Positions 54,203 to 64,000 of a stretch of 64,000 bases of DNA are shown one piece after another. Source of the DNA: Flaccisagitta enflata (lineage: Eukaryota > Chaetognatha > Sagittoidea > Aphragmophora); NCBI GenBank assembly GCA_965153355.1, contig OZ231127.1, positions 50,406,001 through 50,470,000 on the forward strand, read 5' to 3'. How positions within the stretch are numbered: position 1 is the first letter of the stretch; each line of letters opens with the position of its first letter. The notes beneath the pieces are model-generated. The model was given only the letters and a program-made list of their open reading frames with translations. It was not told where the DNA came from and ran no database searches. A program made the position numbers and the translations under genes.

Positions 54203-54670
54203 CGAAGGCTCTCGACGGCGGACTGTCTTAGTTTCCTGAGGATTCTTCACACAGAGTCAAGCCGTTATCGCGTTGGGCCCACCGCGACTTCAACGGATGG
54301 TGGAGACGACAGGATAACAATACATTTAATTGACAGAAACGACGAGACGGCCATTTTTGAATTAGCGTCAGGTAACAGATTTATAATCGATTCAGACATT
54401 ACAAGTTCTAATCTGAAAGTATAAAATCGTAAAACATCAAAAATCAAAAATAAAATCATACGAATCAAGAGCGAAATTGGTAACAATCAAAACCCGTCTG
54501 ATTACCACTTCATTGTATCAATCAATAACTGGCAAAGAAACTTGAGTTGAGGATGGAACCGAACCTAGAACCGGATATTGAATAAATAACTAGTGCAAGG
54601 CCAGTAGAGAAAAGCTTGAAAGGCCCATGACCTATTTTGTCCGTCGAGCGTAGATGCTTGTATTTGTAAG

Positions 54671-56085
54671 TCAAGTCAGGGAAAACTCAATGACCAATTC
54701 CTCGTCATCTGCAACGTGGAGCTGGAATTCCTCTCCACTCACTGCAAACTTATGAATGAGCTGCAGATTGGAAGCAGTGAGGCCACCCATGTCCGACAAA
54801 ATCTTGACAAGGTGAGAAAAGTTTGGCTGTTAGGACTCCACTTAACTTCTACTACATCCCGGCAACTACAACTCTCACGAATTTGAGAAATGTGCCATGA
54901 AGCAAATCTTAGCCAGACACCTCTAATAAAACTTAAAAGCGAAGGACCATTAGGTTTTTTTATTTTTTTGTTAGTGTGACCCGATTGATTGAATTTTTTA
55001 ATGGGTGTGTGTGAAGGGGTCTTACTTGATCTGGGCTTGTGACGTTCAAATTCAAGACAGGATTGTGGATCGTCTCTCCCAACCAAGGAGAATCATCACA
55101 AACTACCTCTGGCAACTTGCAATCATACAAGTGCGCACGCTCAAGATAGTCATGATGGTTGGAGGCAATTGCGATGGAAGTTATGTCGATAACCTTGAAA
55201 TCAGAGGGCGTGGTGCATTGAACAAGGCCGGATACACGGCTACCCCAGTCGCGTGCGGGTGGGCAGGGGCCATAATTGAGGTCAGTGGAGCATTTGGGCA
55301 GGAGCAGTAAGGCCAAAAACCCCATCAACGCCAAAAAAGTAAAGTGTGACGGACGGACGGACCGACGGACCGACCAACGGACCGACGGTCCGACCGACAA
55401 AGCGGGGTGTAGAGTCGCGTAGCAGGCGACTAAAAACAAGGCCAAGTAGGCCAATAGGTGCGACGTGAGGATCGTAGAACAAATGCGTTACCGACCGACC
55501 GACGGACACAGCCAGTTATAGAGGTGCTTTGTCGCACCTAAGATTACGAAATCGTCGAGTGTGTGGGTGGGCGAGTGTGTGGGTGGGCGAGTGTGTGGGT
55601 GGGTGTTTGTGTGTGGGTGGGTGTTTGTGTGCGTGTTGTTAGTGAGATAATGGGATAGTTATAATCTGTGCCTAGAGAGAATGTGTGTAAGCGTGGTGGA
55701 AAGTGGTCTGGTGTGAAATGTGAATGAGTCAGGCAGACGGGCAATGGGGCAGACGGGCAATGGGGCAGACGGGCAGTAAAGCAGACAGGCAGAAAAGCAG
55801 ACAGGCAATGTGGCAGACAGGCATTGGAGCACAGATCTATTAAACAGGAGAGGAATATAAGACCTGGTCAGCGATGTTTTGTAAAATGTTGTTAAGATAC
55901 GCTTGTTCCGCCGACACCCGAAATCTGTGTGAGGAGGCGTTGGATTTGACGGAGCTCTCATGGTCAAAATTTGAAGATATTGGCATGTAAATGGAGTTAG
56001 TTTTCGATTGATCATTTTGTATCAAAGGTCGAGACGCCGTAGGAGCGTCATTCGCAACTTCTACTTTATCACAGCAATTGCCCAT
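54671..56085 (-). CDS. LAMTOR1: LAMTOR1-like Ragulator subunit (p18), 3 exons, 173 aa
   Basis: Membrane anchor of the Ragulator complex on late endosomes and lysosomes, which recruits Rag GTPases and mTORC1. Exons: 56085-55864, 55193-55026, 54802-54671. Introns are GT-AG, all phase 0, total 522 nt. The start MGNCC gives Gly2 for myristoylation and Cys4/5 for palmitoylation, as in human p18 (MGCCYSS). A disordered Ser/Asn-rich stretch follows. The conserved helix AEQAYLNNILQNIADQVIDI matches [20 protein letters not shown] of the human protein. YLERAHLYDCKL matches YMDRARQYSTRL, and the C-terminal EELVIEFSLT matches EELVVQFGIP. The length is close to the human 161 aa. It lies 165 bp after the ACP2 stop on the same strand, and a TTTTGTTTCCATAAG acceptor-like sequence ends two bases before the ATG. 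Confidence 0.88.
55220..55437 (-). mobile_element. Short GTCGCGGAC-family element in LAMTOR1 intron 1
   Basis: In inverse orientation it reads AACAAGGCCGGATACACGG, GCGGGTGGGCAGGGGCC, then GGACGGACCGAC repeats and GAGTCGCGTAGCAGGCGACT. It matches the copies at 17.5 and 30 kb. Confidence 0.75.
55555..55640. repeat. GTGGGTGGGCGAGTGT minisatellite
   Basis: A 16 bp unit in about five copies that degenerates to GGGTGTTTGTGT. It lies in LAMTOR1 intron 1. Confidence 0.85.
55725..55830. repeat. GGCAGACGGGCAATG-type short tandem repeat
   Basis: Units such as GGGGCAGACGGGCAAT and AGCAGACAGGCA recur about seven times at the exon 1 side of LAMTOR1 intron 1. Confidence 0.75.
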
Positions 56086-56250
56086 CCTTATGGAAACAAA
56101 ACAAAGACACCTTGAAAAAGCCAAAGCTTTTCTTGAAAGGTGCAAAAACATCACCGATACGTAACGGACAGGAATGCAGCGAATGCAAGGGTATTTGGTT
56201 TTAGCGGGGGTCATTATTGGCAAGAAAAGATTGCTGCTTCCAGGGAATTA

Positions 56251-59200
56251 CTACTTTTGAAGTAACGGTTCTGTATCTTTTTTAAGTAAAGGTTCCGCAT
56301 CGGAATCCCTGCTAAAAACTATCTGGATCTTGTATGCTCTTAGAAATACGAAGGAGACAAATACAACAATGAAAACGATGCTGAGAATAAGCAGAATACA
56401 TCCCAGTACGAAAAACGCGCTGGAATCGTTATCATCATCTGGAGCCAGAGTTGTGGGAACGTTTTCGTCGTCCATCGATCGATCATCCCAATTTATTCCC
56501 TGTGGGACAAAATATGGATGAAGGTAAAGGTGAGAGGCGTTAAACGGCAGCAAGGACCATTTTCCGATGAAAGCCAGAGCATCGATATTTTATGGTGATA
56601 CCGTCTTACCACCCAAGTTTTTGGGCAGAGGCTCCGAAGGGGACGAAGTCCTGCAGAACACAAAGGCTTTGTTCGTCCGTCTGTCAGTCCGTCCGTTCAT
56701 TGGTTCCCCTCCCAATCTGGCCTCTCATAGGGTGGGGGGCAAGCTAAAAATGTTTTTAGCAGTTTTTAGCAAGCAATTTTTTAAAAAGGGGACCCCTTTT
56801 TAAAGGGTCATACTGCTAAAAATTTGCTAAAAACATGCTAAAATGTTTATAAACCCTTTAAATTTCAGCGACTGCTAAAATGTTGCTAAAATATTGCAAA
56901 AATGGGTCGCTCTACTCGAGCTTCTTTTCAGCATAATGTTTAGCATAATGTTTAGCATAATGATTAGCATAATGTTTAGCATAATGTTTAGCAAAATTTT
57001 AGCATAATTTCAGCAACATTTTAGCAACATTTCAGCAAATTTCCATTAATATCATAGCATCACTTCAAAATCCTTAAGTTTTAACTAACTTTTTAGCAAA
57101 TGTCACAAACCTTTTAGCAAGTTTTTAGTAACTAATATCACAATTTCAAAAGCCGTTTAACAAGTTTTTAGTAACTTTTTAGCAGAGTCAAAAAAGCCTT
57201 TTAGCAAGAAAATTTTTTCGTAGTCATGGCTTTTTAGCAGAATTTACAGCAACTAAAAAGTGTTTTTAGCAGCCATTTTCTTAACTAGTCATCTAAGGAT
57301 CGCACATGGTCAGCGGTACCCGATGCCCTGCTGAGTGATCCAGTGAAGAAGTGGAGTGAGAGCAGGGCAGCGGCCCCAAAGGGCCGATATCCTGTAGAAC
57401 ACAGGGGGGAATTTCGAGACGTCCGTCCGTCCTGAGGGGGCTGTAGATGGCTGATTTATGCCACTGAAGGCATATCTGAGGGATGGAGGGCATAATAAAG
57501 TCTTTGAGAGCAGATTTGAGGTTTGGCGGGCATATATATAACTAGTCATCCAAGGATCGCACATGGTCAGCGGTTCCCGATGCCCTGCTAGGAGTGATCA
57601 ATTAAAGTAGTAGACTGAGAGCAGGGCAGCGGCCCCAAAGGGCGGATGTCCTGTAGGACACAGGGGGGAATTTCGAGACGTCCTGAGGCAAATTTGCTCT
57701 TTTGGACTAAATCCTGCCATCCCAATTTGAGGTTTGGGGGGCATGCTTGAGGTCTAGAGGACAAATTTGAGGCCCGAAGAGTTGATTTGAGGCCTGAAGA
57801 GTTGATTTGAGGCCTAAAGAGTTGATTTGAGGCCTGGAGGGCGGATTTGAGGTCTGGAGGGCTGATTTGCGGTCTTGAGGGCAGATATGAGGCCTGGAGA
57901 GCTGATTTGAGCTCTTGAGGGCTAATTTGAGGTCTGAAAGGGCTAATTTGATGGCTCAGGGGACCAAAATCAGGTCTGAGACTGCAGAGCTGAGGCTCCA
58001 ATGGCCAAGGGGGGGGGGCAGATGGAAGGACGGACGGACGTCTCGAAATTCCCCCCTGTGTCCTACAGGACATCGGCCCTTTGGGGCCGCTGTCCAAAAA
58101 GCGAGCTTTTTTTTTTAGTACTGTCACTGCCCAACCGTCCGCAACTGTTTCCCCGTGTTTAAGCTTGTTATGAGTCCATCGGGAAAAGGAGATTACCTGA
58201 GAGGTGGAAGGATGAGTGTCAAAGATTTTGCCGATGGGGACGACCCCACGAGGTAAACGGCACTCTTTGACGTAGTCTTGAGGGATAGAATCGTGCGTCA
58301 AATGGAGAAATTGCGACCACGGACAGTCGGCGGCACATCCCGGAATGGTGAGGTGATGAGGAGGTAGAGGAGTGATGGATGTGTCATTTCGGTAATACAC
58401 CCGAACGAACGGTCCAATCTGCGTTGAGAAAATTTAAATGTGAGATTAAATCGCGGCCCTAAGGCTGTATACGACAGCGTGCCCACGAAGCCAACATTTA
58501 GGGTATCAAAATGGGTAAAGATAGAAAACATACATGAGTGAAAATAAAAAAATCTTGAAAGAGTATGGGTCCGCGACTGGGGTCAAACGGCGTTGTAAAA
58601 CGGCGTTGTAAAACGGCGTTGTAAAACGGCGTTGTAAAACGGCGTTGTCAAACGGCGTTGTCAAACGGCGTTGTCAAACGGCGTTGTCAAACGGCGTTGT
58701 CAAACGGCGTTGTCAAACGGCGTTGTCAAACGGCGTTGTCAAACGGCGTTGTCAAACGGCGTTGTCAAACGGCGTTGTCAAACGGCGTTGTCAAACGGCG
58801 TTGTCAAACGGCGTTGTCAAACGGCGTTGTCAAACGGCGTTGTCAAACGGCGTTGTCAAACGGCGTTGTAATACGGCGTTGTAATACGGCGTTGTAATAC
58901 GGCGTTGTAATACGGCGTTGTAAAACGGCGTTGTAAAACGGCTTTGTAAAACGGCGTTGTAAAACGGCGTTGTAAAACGGCGTTGTAAAACGGCGTTGTA
59001 AAACGGCGTTGTAAAATGGCGTCGTAAAACGGCGTTGTAAAACGGCGTTGTAAAACAGCATTGTAAAACAGCGTCGTAAAACAGCGTTGTAAAACAGCGT
59101 TGTAAAACGGCGTTGTAAAACAGCGTTGTAAAATGGCGTTGCCAAACGCCGTTGTTAAACGACACTGTCAAACGACATTGTCAAACGACATTGTCAAACG

Positions 59201-62200
59201 ACATTGTCAAATTTGTTGAATGGCATTGACCAGGTAGCATGCTAAAATCTTTATAAATCAAATTCATATGTTGAGTCCTTCCATTTAGGGACTACATACC
59301 AAGTTTCAACCAAATCGGTTGAAAAATGCCACAGTTATGCACGTTTTTAACTTTTAGGCTGGTAGGCTAGTCAGGTGGTAGGCTGGTTTGGCTGGTTAGC
59401 ATGCTAAAATCTTTACAATTCAAATACATATGTTGAGTCCTTCCATTTAGAGACTACATACCAAGTTTCAACCAAATCGGTTGAAAAGTGCCGAAGTTAT
59501 GCATATTTTTCACTTTTAGGATGGTAGGCTAGTTGGGTGGTAGGCTGGTTTGGCCGGTTAGCATGCTAAAATCTTTACAATTCAAATACATATGTTGAGT
59601 CCTTAAATTTAGTGACTACATACCAAGTTTCAACCAAATCGGTTGAAAAATGCCGAAGTTATGCACGTTGTTAACTTTTAGGCTGGTAGGCCAGTTGGGT
59701 GGTAGGCTGGTTTGGCCGGTTAGCATGCTTAAACCTTTACAATTCAAATACATATGTTGAGTTCTTTCATTTAGAGACTACATACCGAGTTTCAACCAAA
59801 TTGGTTGAAAAATGACGAAGTTATGCACGTTTTTCACTTTTAGGCTGGTAGGCTGGTTGGGTGGTAGGCCGGTTTGGCCGGTTAACATGCTAAAATCTGT
59901 ACAAATCAAATACATATGTTGAGTCCTTCCATTTAGAGACTATATACCGAGTTTCAACCATATTGGTTGAAAAATGATGAAGTTATGCACGTTTTTCACT
60001 TTTAGGCTGGTAGGCTGGTTGGGCCGGTTGGGTGGGTCGGATCATAACATACGCATAGGATGTAAAGCGGCTTACCCTAGTACAACTTCCCTCCAAATAT
60101 GAAGCAAATCGGTCAAGGCGTTCAAAAGTTAGCCCATTTTTAAAAGTGTGGACAACGACGACAACAACAACGACGACGACAACAACGACGACGACACCCA
60201 CCCGCCTCGAATTATAGTCCGCGTCGGAATGGTATTCCGTCGCGGACAAAAACAAGTGAATAAAAGTGATTGAAATAAGACATGCATGATATTTGAAACC
60301 AAAATTTGCATCCTTTTAGCGAGAGACTCAGATTCAGCTTATATTACTGAAAAAGATTTACTGAAAATTACTACAAATTTCCTTTTTGTCACAGACAAGG
60401 GGTTGGTCGATATTTTTAGTTTGCATAGAAAATGAAAAAACAAAGAACATAGTTCTCTTCCCAAATCGAGAGAACTATGTTTTTGAAAATGCAAAATTTC
60501 TCTGGGTGTGGCTCTCTTATAATTTCGACCTCAGAAAATAGGAAAAAATGTCAACAAGATTTCTCTAAAAATCTTCATTTTCTTGCCACTTTCCGTGAGA
60601 ATTGCTTATCAAAAAGCGACTTAAAAAAATCTGAAAGAGACATACATATCAAGTGTCTCAATTGACAACTTGAGCAATGAAAACATTTGTGGATGGACTA
60701 TTAGTCCATTATTGATGCAAAAGTGGGGTGAAGCACTTCATTTTTCCCTGGCAGATTTGACATCATACGGTGACTGATCCGCGGTACCCGCGTCCTGCTT
60801 TTGTGGTTCGTTAGTAAGATTGAAAGGGAGCAGGGCAGCGCCCCCTAAGGGGCCAGAGTCCTGTAGAACAGGAGGAATCTGTCCATCTGTCCGTCCATTT
60901 GTCCAGATTTTGGGTCTCAGAGATAGGGATCTGTGCCATGGAGACCTGAATGCTTTTTAGGCAGATTTTGGGTAAGAATGGGCCCCAGTGGGAACGAAGT
61001 CCTGAGGATGAGGTGGGGGGATGTATGGACGTACGTTGCCCAAAAAGCGTAGTAAGCGTAGGTCTGGCCTAAAAGCAAACTACTGCTTTACATATCCGCA
61101 ATTCCGCATCGATAGAAAATACTCAAGACACTGACCTTATCATCGTCCCACAGCTCCATGATCACGGCGGAGGCGTAAGGCGGAGAAATATTGTTGTAAA
61201 GCTTGAGAGTTGCGAGCAACGGCGCGACGGTATCATCGTGAGCGGAATAAACATACATCAACTTTGTTTTCCCATCACCAAAATTCTCATTTTTTAGTCC
61301 GGATTTCATATTGTTCTGAATCTCCTTGAGCAAGTTGCCGCCGGCCAGCCGGGCGAGAGTCGCATTGTAGACCATCATTTGAAAGTTGAGATCATGATAA
61401 GTTGTGAGATGTTGATACACAGATTCGTTGACCCAGTTGGGCAGATTGAGACCGTTCAATTTTTCAATCAATAATGCATCGGGGATATACCAGAGATCGT
61501 GAAGAGCGGCTGTTGGCGAGAGACCGGCGTTTCTCTTCACCATCTGCCAGAATTCTGCATACTTGATCTCTTCGACCACCACCTCGGGTGTCGGCCTCGT
61601 GGTCCACAATTCCAAGCACATGGCGTTGTAACGAGGGCAGTTGTTGCCGCGAACCAGCAGATTGTCCAAATTGTGAGGCACTGTGTGAATCGGCAGAGGT
61701 TGCCAGTTGGTGATTTCGCTCGTCCAAGTTTCGTTAAAGCTGGGCGAAAATAGTCCTACGTGGAAGAAACAAATCACATGAGAAAATATGGAAACACTCC
61801 ATGACGTCGTAGAGAGAAGCGAAATGCCCCGTAGACCAGCTCCACTCACAAATCAATGAAACCGTTAATGGCTAACCTGCAGCATTAGCAGTGGCACTCA
61901 TTAACGTGCGGTCGACGTCAGTGCTCCTGATAGTTATGAGATCTGGAAGGTAGTATTTGCCGAGTAGACTTTGATATCGTCGACGGAGGAACTTTCCCAA
62001 TTCCAGGTGACGCTCTTGCCCCCGTTTAGACAATTGACCCCACCCGCGAGGCCAAGAGCTCTCCTACGATGAGAAAATAAGTAAACAGATTGTGAAAGAT
62101 TTATGAAAAGCCACGATTTATCATGTCATTAAGCAAAGCCAGTGGAAACAGAGTCCATGAAAGAATGACAGCGATGAGCATTGGATTTCTTTTGCTGCGC

Positions 62201-62543
62201 ACGCGCAAATCCATAAAGAGGCTTCGTCCGTTCGTCGGTCCGTCCATGATGAGTTAAAAAGTGTGAAACCGCACATTAATGATGCTGCAGTGTGTGTTGT
62301 GTGTATGTGTTGTGTGTACGTGAGTGTTGAGTTGGTGTGTGTACGTGTGTGTGTGTGTGTGACCGTACACGTGTGCGTGACTTGTTGGTTCATAATTACC
62401 TTGTACGGGTCGCTAGGAAACGTTCTAGTGGGTGAACGATCTCCATGACGATATAGAATGTTAACTTGAAGGAGACGCTCGGACAGCGAGACGGAAATGC
62501 AGCACAACGTCAAGAAAACGTAGACGGCGATGACGCGCTCCAT
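56251..62543 (-). CDS. ACP2: Lysosomal acid phosphatase (histidine acid phosphatase family), 5 exons, 473 aa
   Basis: Hydrolyses phosphomonoesters at acid pH in the lysosome. Exons: 62543-62400, 62063-61877, 61755-61136, 58418-58197, 56499-56251. All are GT-AG and the total (1422 nt) is divisible by three. A signal peptide covers about 1-20. The catalytic motif is RHGDRSP (32-38; nucleophile His33), RSTDVDRTLMSA follows, and the proton-donor motif is AHDDT (His283-Asp284). Several N-glycosylation sites and paired Cys are present. A transmembrane helix (419-444) leads to a short tail with two EPLL acidic-dileucine motifs, which suit AP-dependent sorting to lysosomes; human ACP2 uses a Tyr motif instead. 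Junctions match human ACP2 (DPYK then WPRGWGQL). Introns 3 and 4 are loaded with satellite and TIR repeats. The coding start at 62543 is 89 bp from the stop of the upstream gene. Confidence 0.95.
56615..57290. repeat. GGGCAGAGGC remnant followed by TTTAGCA-rich low complexity
   Basis: 56615-56690 is a diverged end of the GGGCAGCGGCCCC family (TTTTTGGGCAGAGGC, CCGTCC). It is followed by sequence dominated by TTTTTAGCA and (TTTAGCATAATG)n on both strands, in ACP2 intron 4. Confidence 0.7.
57296..58105. mobile_element. GGGCAGCGGCCCC-family elements, one with long inverted ends
   Basis: A partial copy covers about 57296-57540. A complete copy runs from GGGCAGCGGCCCC at about 57624 to the inverted CCTTTGGGGCCGCTG near 58080-58096. 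The inverted ends are about 60 bp and include TCCTGTAGGACACAGG and GGAATTTCGAGACGTCC. The interior has about ten GATTTGAGGCCTGAAGAGTT-type units of 20-21 bp. Confidence 0.88.
58583..59211. repeat. Minisatellite, 13 bp unit, about 48 copies
   Basis: AAACGGCGTTGTC/A is repeated almost without error in the first half and with more substitutions in the second. It lies in ACP2 intron 3. Frames on both strands remain open through the array because the unit lacks stops; they are not genes. Confidence 0.97.
59225..60050. repeat. Tandem repeat, about 162 bp unit, five copies
   Basis: Units start near 59237, 59398, 59561, 59722 and 59886 with AGCATGCTAAAATCT and contain CATATGTTGAGTCCTT, AAGTTTCAACCAAATCGG and GTTATGCACGTTTTT. 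Each ends in GGCTGGTAGGCTGGTT-like runs. Confidence 0.93.
60153..60258. repeat. CAACGACGA run followed by a terminal-type hairpin
   Basis: Short (GACGACAACAAC)n units precede GTCCGCGTCGGAAT/ATTCCGTCGCGGAC, a 31 base hairpin, then AAAAAC. With the 162 bp repeats on its left it has the same order of parts as the candidate element at 45.1-46.2 kb. Confidence 0.7.
60449..60480. repeat. Short hairpin
   Basis: CATAGTTCTCT and AGAGAACTATG face each other across a short loop in ACP2 intron 3. Confidence 0.75.
60790..61050. mobile_element. Diverged GGGCAGCG-family remnant
   Basis: GCAGGGCAGCGCCCCCTAAG with GTCCTGTAGAACAGG and CCGTCC sequence, ending near an inverted TTGCCCAAAAAGCG. Confidence 0.6.
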
Positions 62544-62632
62544 AGTCAAAATTGGAGTTGTAAATTGTTAAATTTCGACATCTGACCGTCAAACCAACAT
62601 GAGTAAAAATGTAAGTGAAGCAAATTGTATAA

Positions 62633-64000
62633 TCACGGAGAAGTTTGAGTCTGCAACTCGGCGACCGTACTTATCTCAAATATCAAGTGGATCAAAGTTT
62701 GTGAGAAGAGCGAGATCCACTCATTATCTCCCTCCGCGTGAACCTGTCTAAAAAGAAGATAATAAGAAGAAAAGCCTGTGGGCCTTTAATTGTAAGAAAA
62801 CGTCTTGGTCGTCATTAAATTGAGTCACGGCTTGTTTGAGGATGGGAAGAGTCTCATTAGGTTTGTCAACGAATGAAATGAGCGCGGCTGAGAGAAATTC
62901 CATCTTTAAACTGGTGCTTTTAATTGCAGTCTTTTTCCCGTTGCTCCCCGCGCTGAAATGTCCGTCGAACAAATCCTCGAGAATATACGCGGGCGAGGTA
63001 CCACCGGGCAAAGCCCAGGGGTATTTCTCCACAAGAAACAAAATCGCAGATATCGACCTTTCGCGTAAAGGCATTTTCGCTTCCTCCAAAACGACGATAC
63101 AGCGAGGAATCTTGGCCATCAGTTGGTGTATGTAATGAGTATTTTTAGTGATGGACGAAGATTCACCTACGACAAGTTCATTTGCGTTATCGACATCCGT
63201 TGCGTCTTTGCCGACGTCAACGGCGAATTCGTCAAAGTCGCGAAACGCGTCCCGCATGGCGATCAGGGCGGAACCCATCACGACGGGCGATGGCCGATCC
63301 AACAAGTCCAATACATGATTCATGCAACGACGAAATACGCCCTGGGAAGAATTATCTTTCGAAGAGTCATTCTCATTCCCCTCTTCCTCAACATCCCTAC
63401 CATCACAACCTCCAGCTTCCAACATAACTATCATGGCGATATTACGGATCCGCGTGACGGCCAAAAGGGACATCTCCACGACTTTAGGATGGTGCGAAGC
63501 CGAGGACCATGTGAAAAGCTGCGACAGAATCGAATGGAGGAGAATGGCGTGATCTTTTTTCCTCCTTGCGTCGGACGATGAGCAGGAGGCCAATTTGACG
63601 AGAATCTCCATTTTCTTGAGCACGAGAAATACGGGATCTTTGGGTGAAATCTGGCACCAATCGATGCCACCTCGAATCAACAGATCGCACAGATCCGAGT
63701 TTTTATCGATTTCATTCGAAAGCCAGCCGAAAATCTTGCCGCTCATTTCCGGTCCACCTTTTTCCGACTGACTCCATAGAGCGGGCAGAACGCGATCGAG
63801 AATTTGAGTTTGAAGGTTTGATTTTATCTCTAACGACGATAGGCGCACCAAACCAAGTAAAAATTGGGCGGCAATGACGAGCAAGGCCGCGCCGCCGTCA
63901 CCTTCCAAGGCGCCATCGAGGAGATTCAACAGATCGATTACGTCGTCGTCGTTCCATTTCAAGATCGAGCGATCCGTCAAATCCGCGAGGATAACGACGA
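62633..64000 (-). CDS. HEAT/armadillo-like alpha-helical protein, 3' part
   Basis: The frame is open to the right edge of the window, so the N-terminus is missing. The main exon runs to 62802. A 58 bp intron with a strong pyrimidine tract leads to a last exon 62743-62633. If the intron is retained, the frame instead stops at 62748. The protein is a chain of amphipathic helices with Leu/Ile/Val spacing and an acidic insert (VEEEGNENDSSKDN). Segments such as RERSISAILFLVEKYPWALP and LEDLFDGHF suggest a HEAT-repeat solenoid of the adaptin type, but I cannot assign a family. It is the first gene of a co-oriented group with ACP2, LAMTOR1 and the Rab. Confidence 0.7.

Noticed and set aside
54024-54424. 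Plus-strand poly-Gln ORF and following frame
   Set aside because: It overlaps Rab exon 1 and its CAA repeat. The two frames do not connect by a plausible intron, and the minus-strand reading joins in phase to the Rab P-loop exon.
57588-58400. Long minus-strand frame running out of ACP2 exon 4
   Set aside because: Only 58418-58197 is coding. After the GTAATC donor the frame runs through a GGGCAGCGGCCCC element and its 20-bp repeat.
58645-59171. Repetitive RRCQTALSNGVVK and RRFTTPFYNAVL peptides
   Set aside because: Products of reading a 13-bp satellite in several frames on both strands; no splice or start context.

Overview
The window is invertebrate-like animal nuclear DNA. Genes are split by GT-AG introns, a short interstitial TTAGGG array occurs, and the conserved genes are metazoan in type. 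Repeats fill most introns and spacers. I cannot name the species. Gene models below were assembled by hand from splice sites, intron phase and protein resemblance. The total coding length of each complete model is divisible by three, but no model has transcript support.

Layout. Positions 1-2511 (+) hold the 3' part of a frameshifted LTR-retroelement pol gene with an integrase. Positions 3021-9295 (-) hold two spliced genes that I do not recognise: a Ser/Thr/Ala-rich protein with C-terminal membrane segments and Cys pairs, and a small protein with a myristoylation signal and one membrane helix. Positions 10117-12786 (+) hold a retroviral-type envelope-like ORF followed by a polypurine tract. 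Positions 15197-20068 (+) hold the 3' exons of an unknown Ser/Pro-rich protein, with a 3 kb foldback element in its last intron. Positions 20069-25271 have no convincing gene. Positions 25272-42780 (-) are a complete ten-exon GSK3 gene whose introns hold a 1.3 kb palindrome, a hAT-like element, a 5'-truncated LINE, tandem MITEs and telomere-type repeats. Positions 46950-64000 (-) hold four close, co-oriented genes: a HEAT-like protein (cut by the window edge), lysosomal acid phosphatase (ACP2-like), LAMTOR1-like and a Rab GTPase of the Rab5/22/31 group.

How the genes may relate. ACP2, LAMTOR1 and this Rab type all act on endosomes or lysosomes. They lie head to tail with about 90-470 bp between coding regions, and a splice-acceptor-like sequence sits directly before the LAMTOR1 start. 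That suggests a polycistronic or trans-spliced cluster, which is an inference. GSK3 is a separate, well conserved kinase gene.

The most unusual parts are: integrase and envelope ORFs on the same strand enclosing two antisense spliced genes; an envelope ORF with a splice acceptor, furin-like site and PPPY tail motif; several unrelated minisatellites, two of them with a 13-bp period; and families of small elements with hairpin or inverted-repeat ends nested inside one another.
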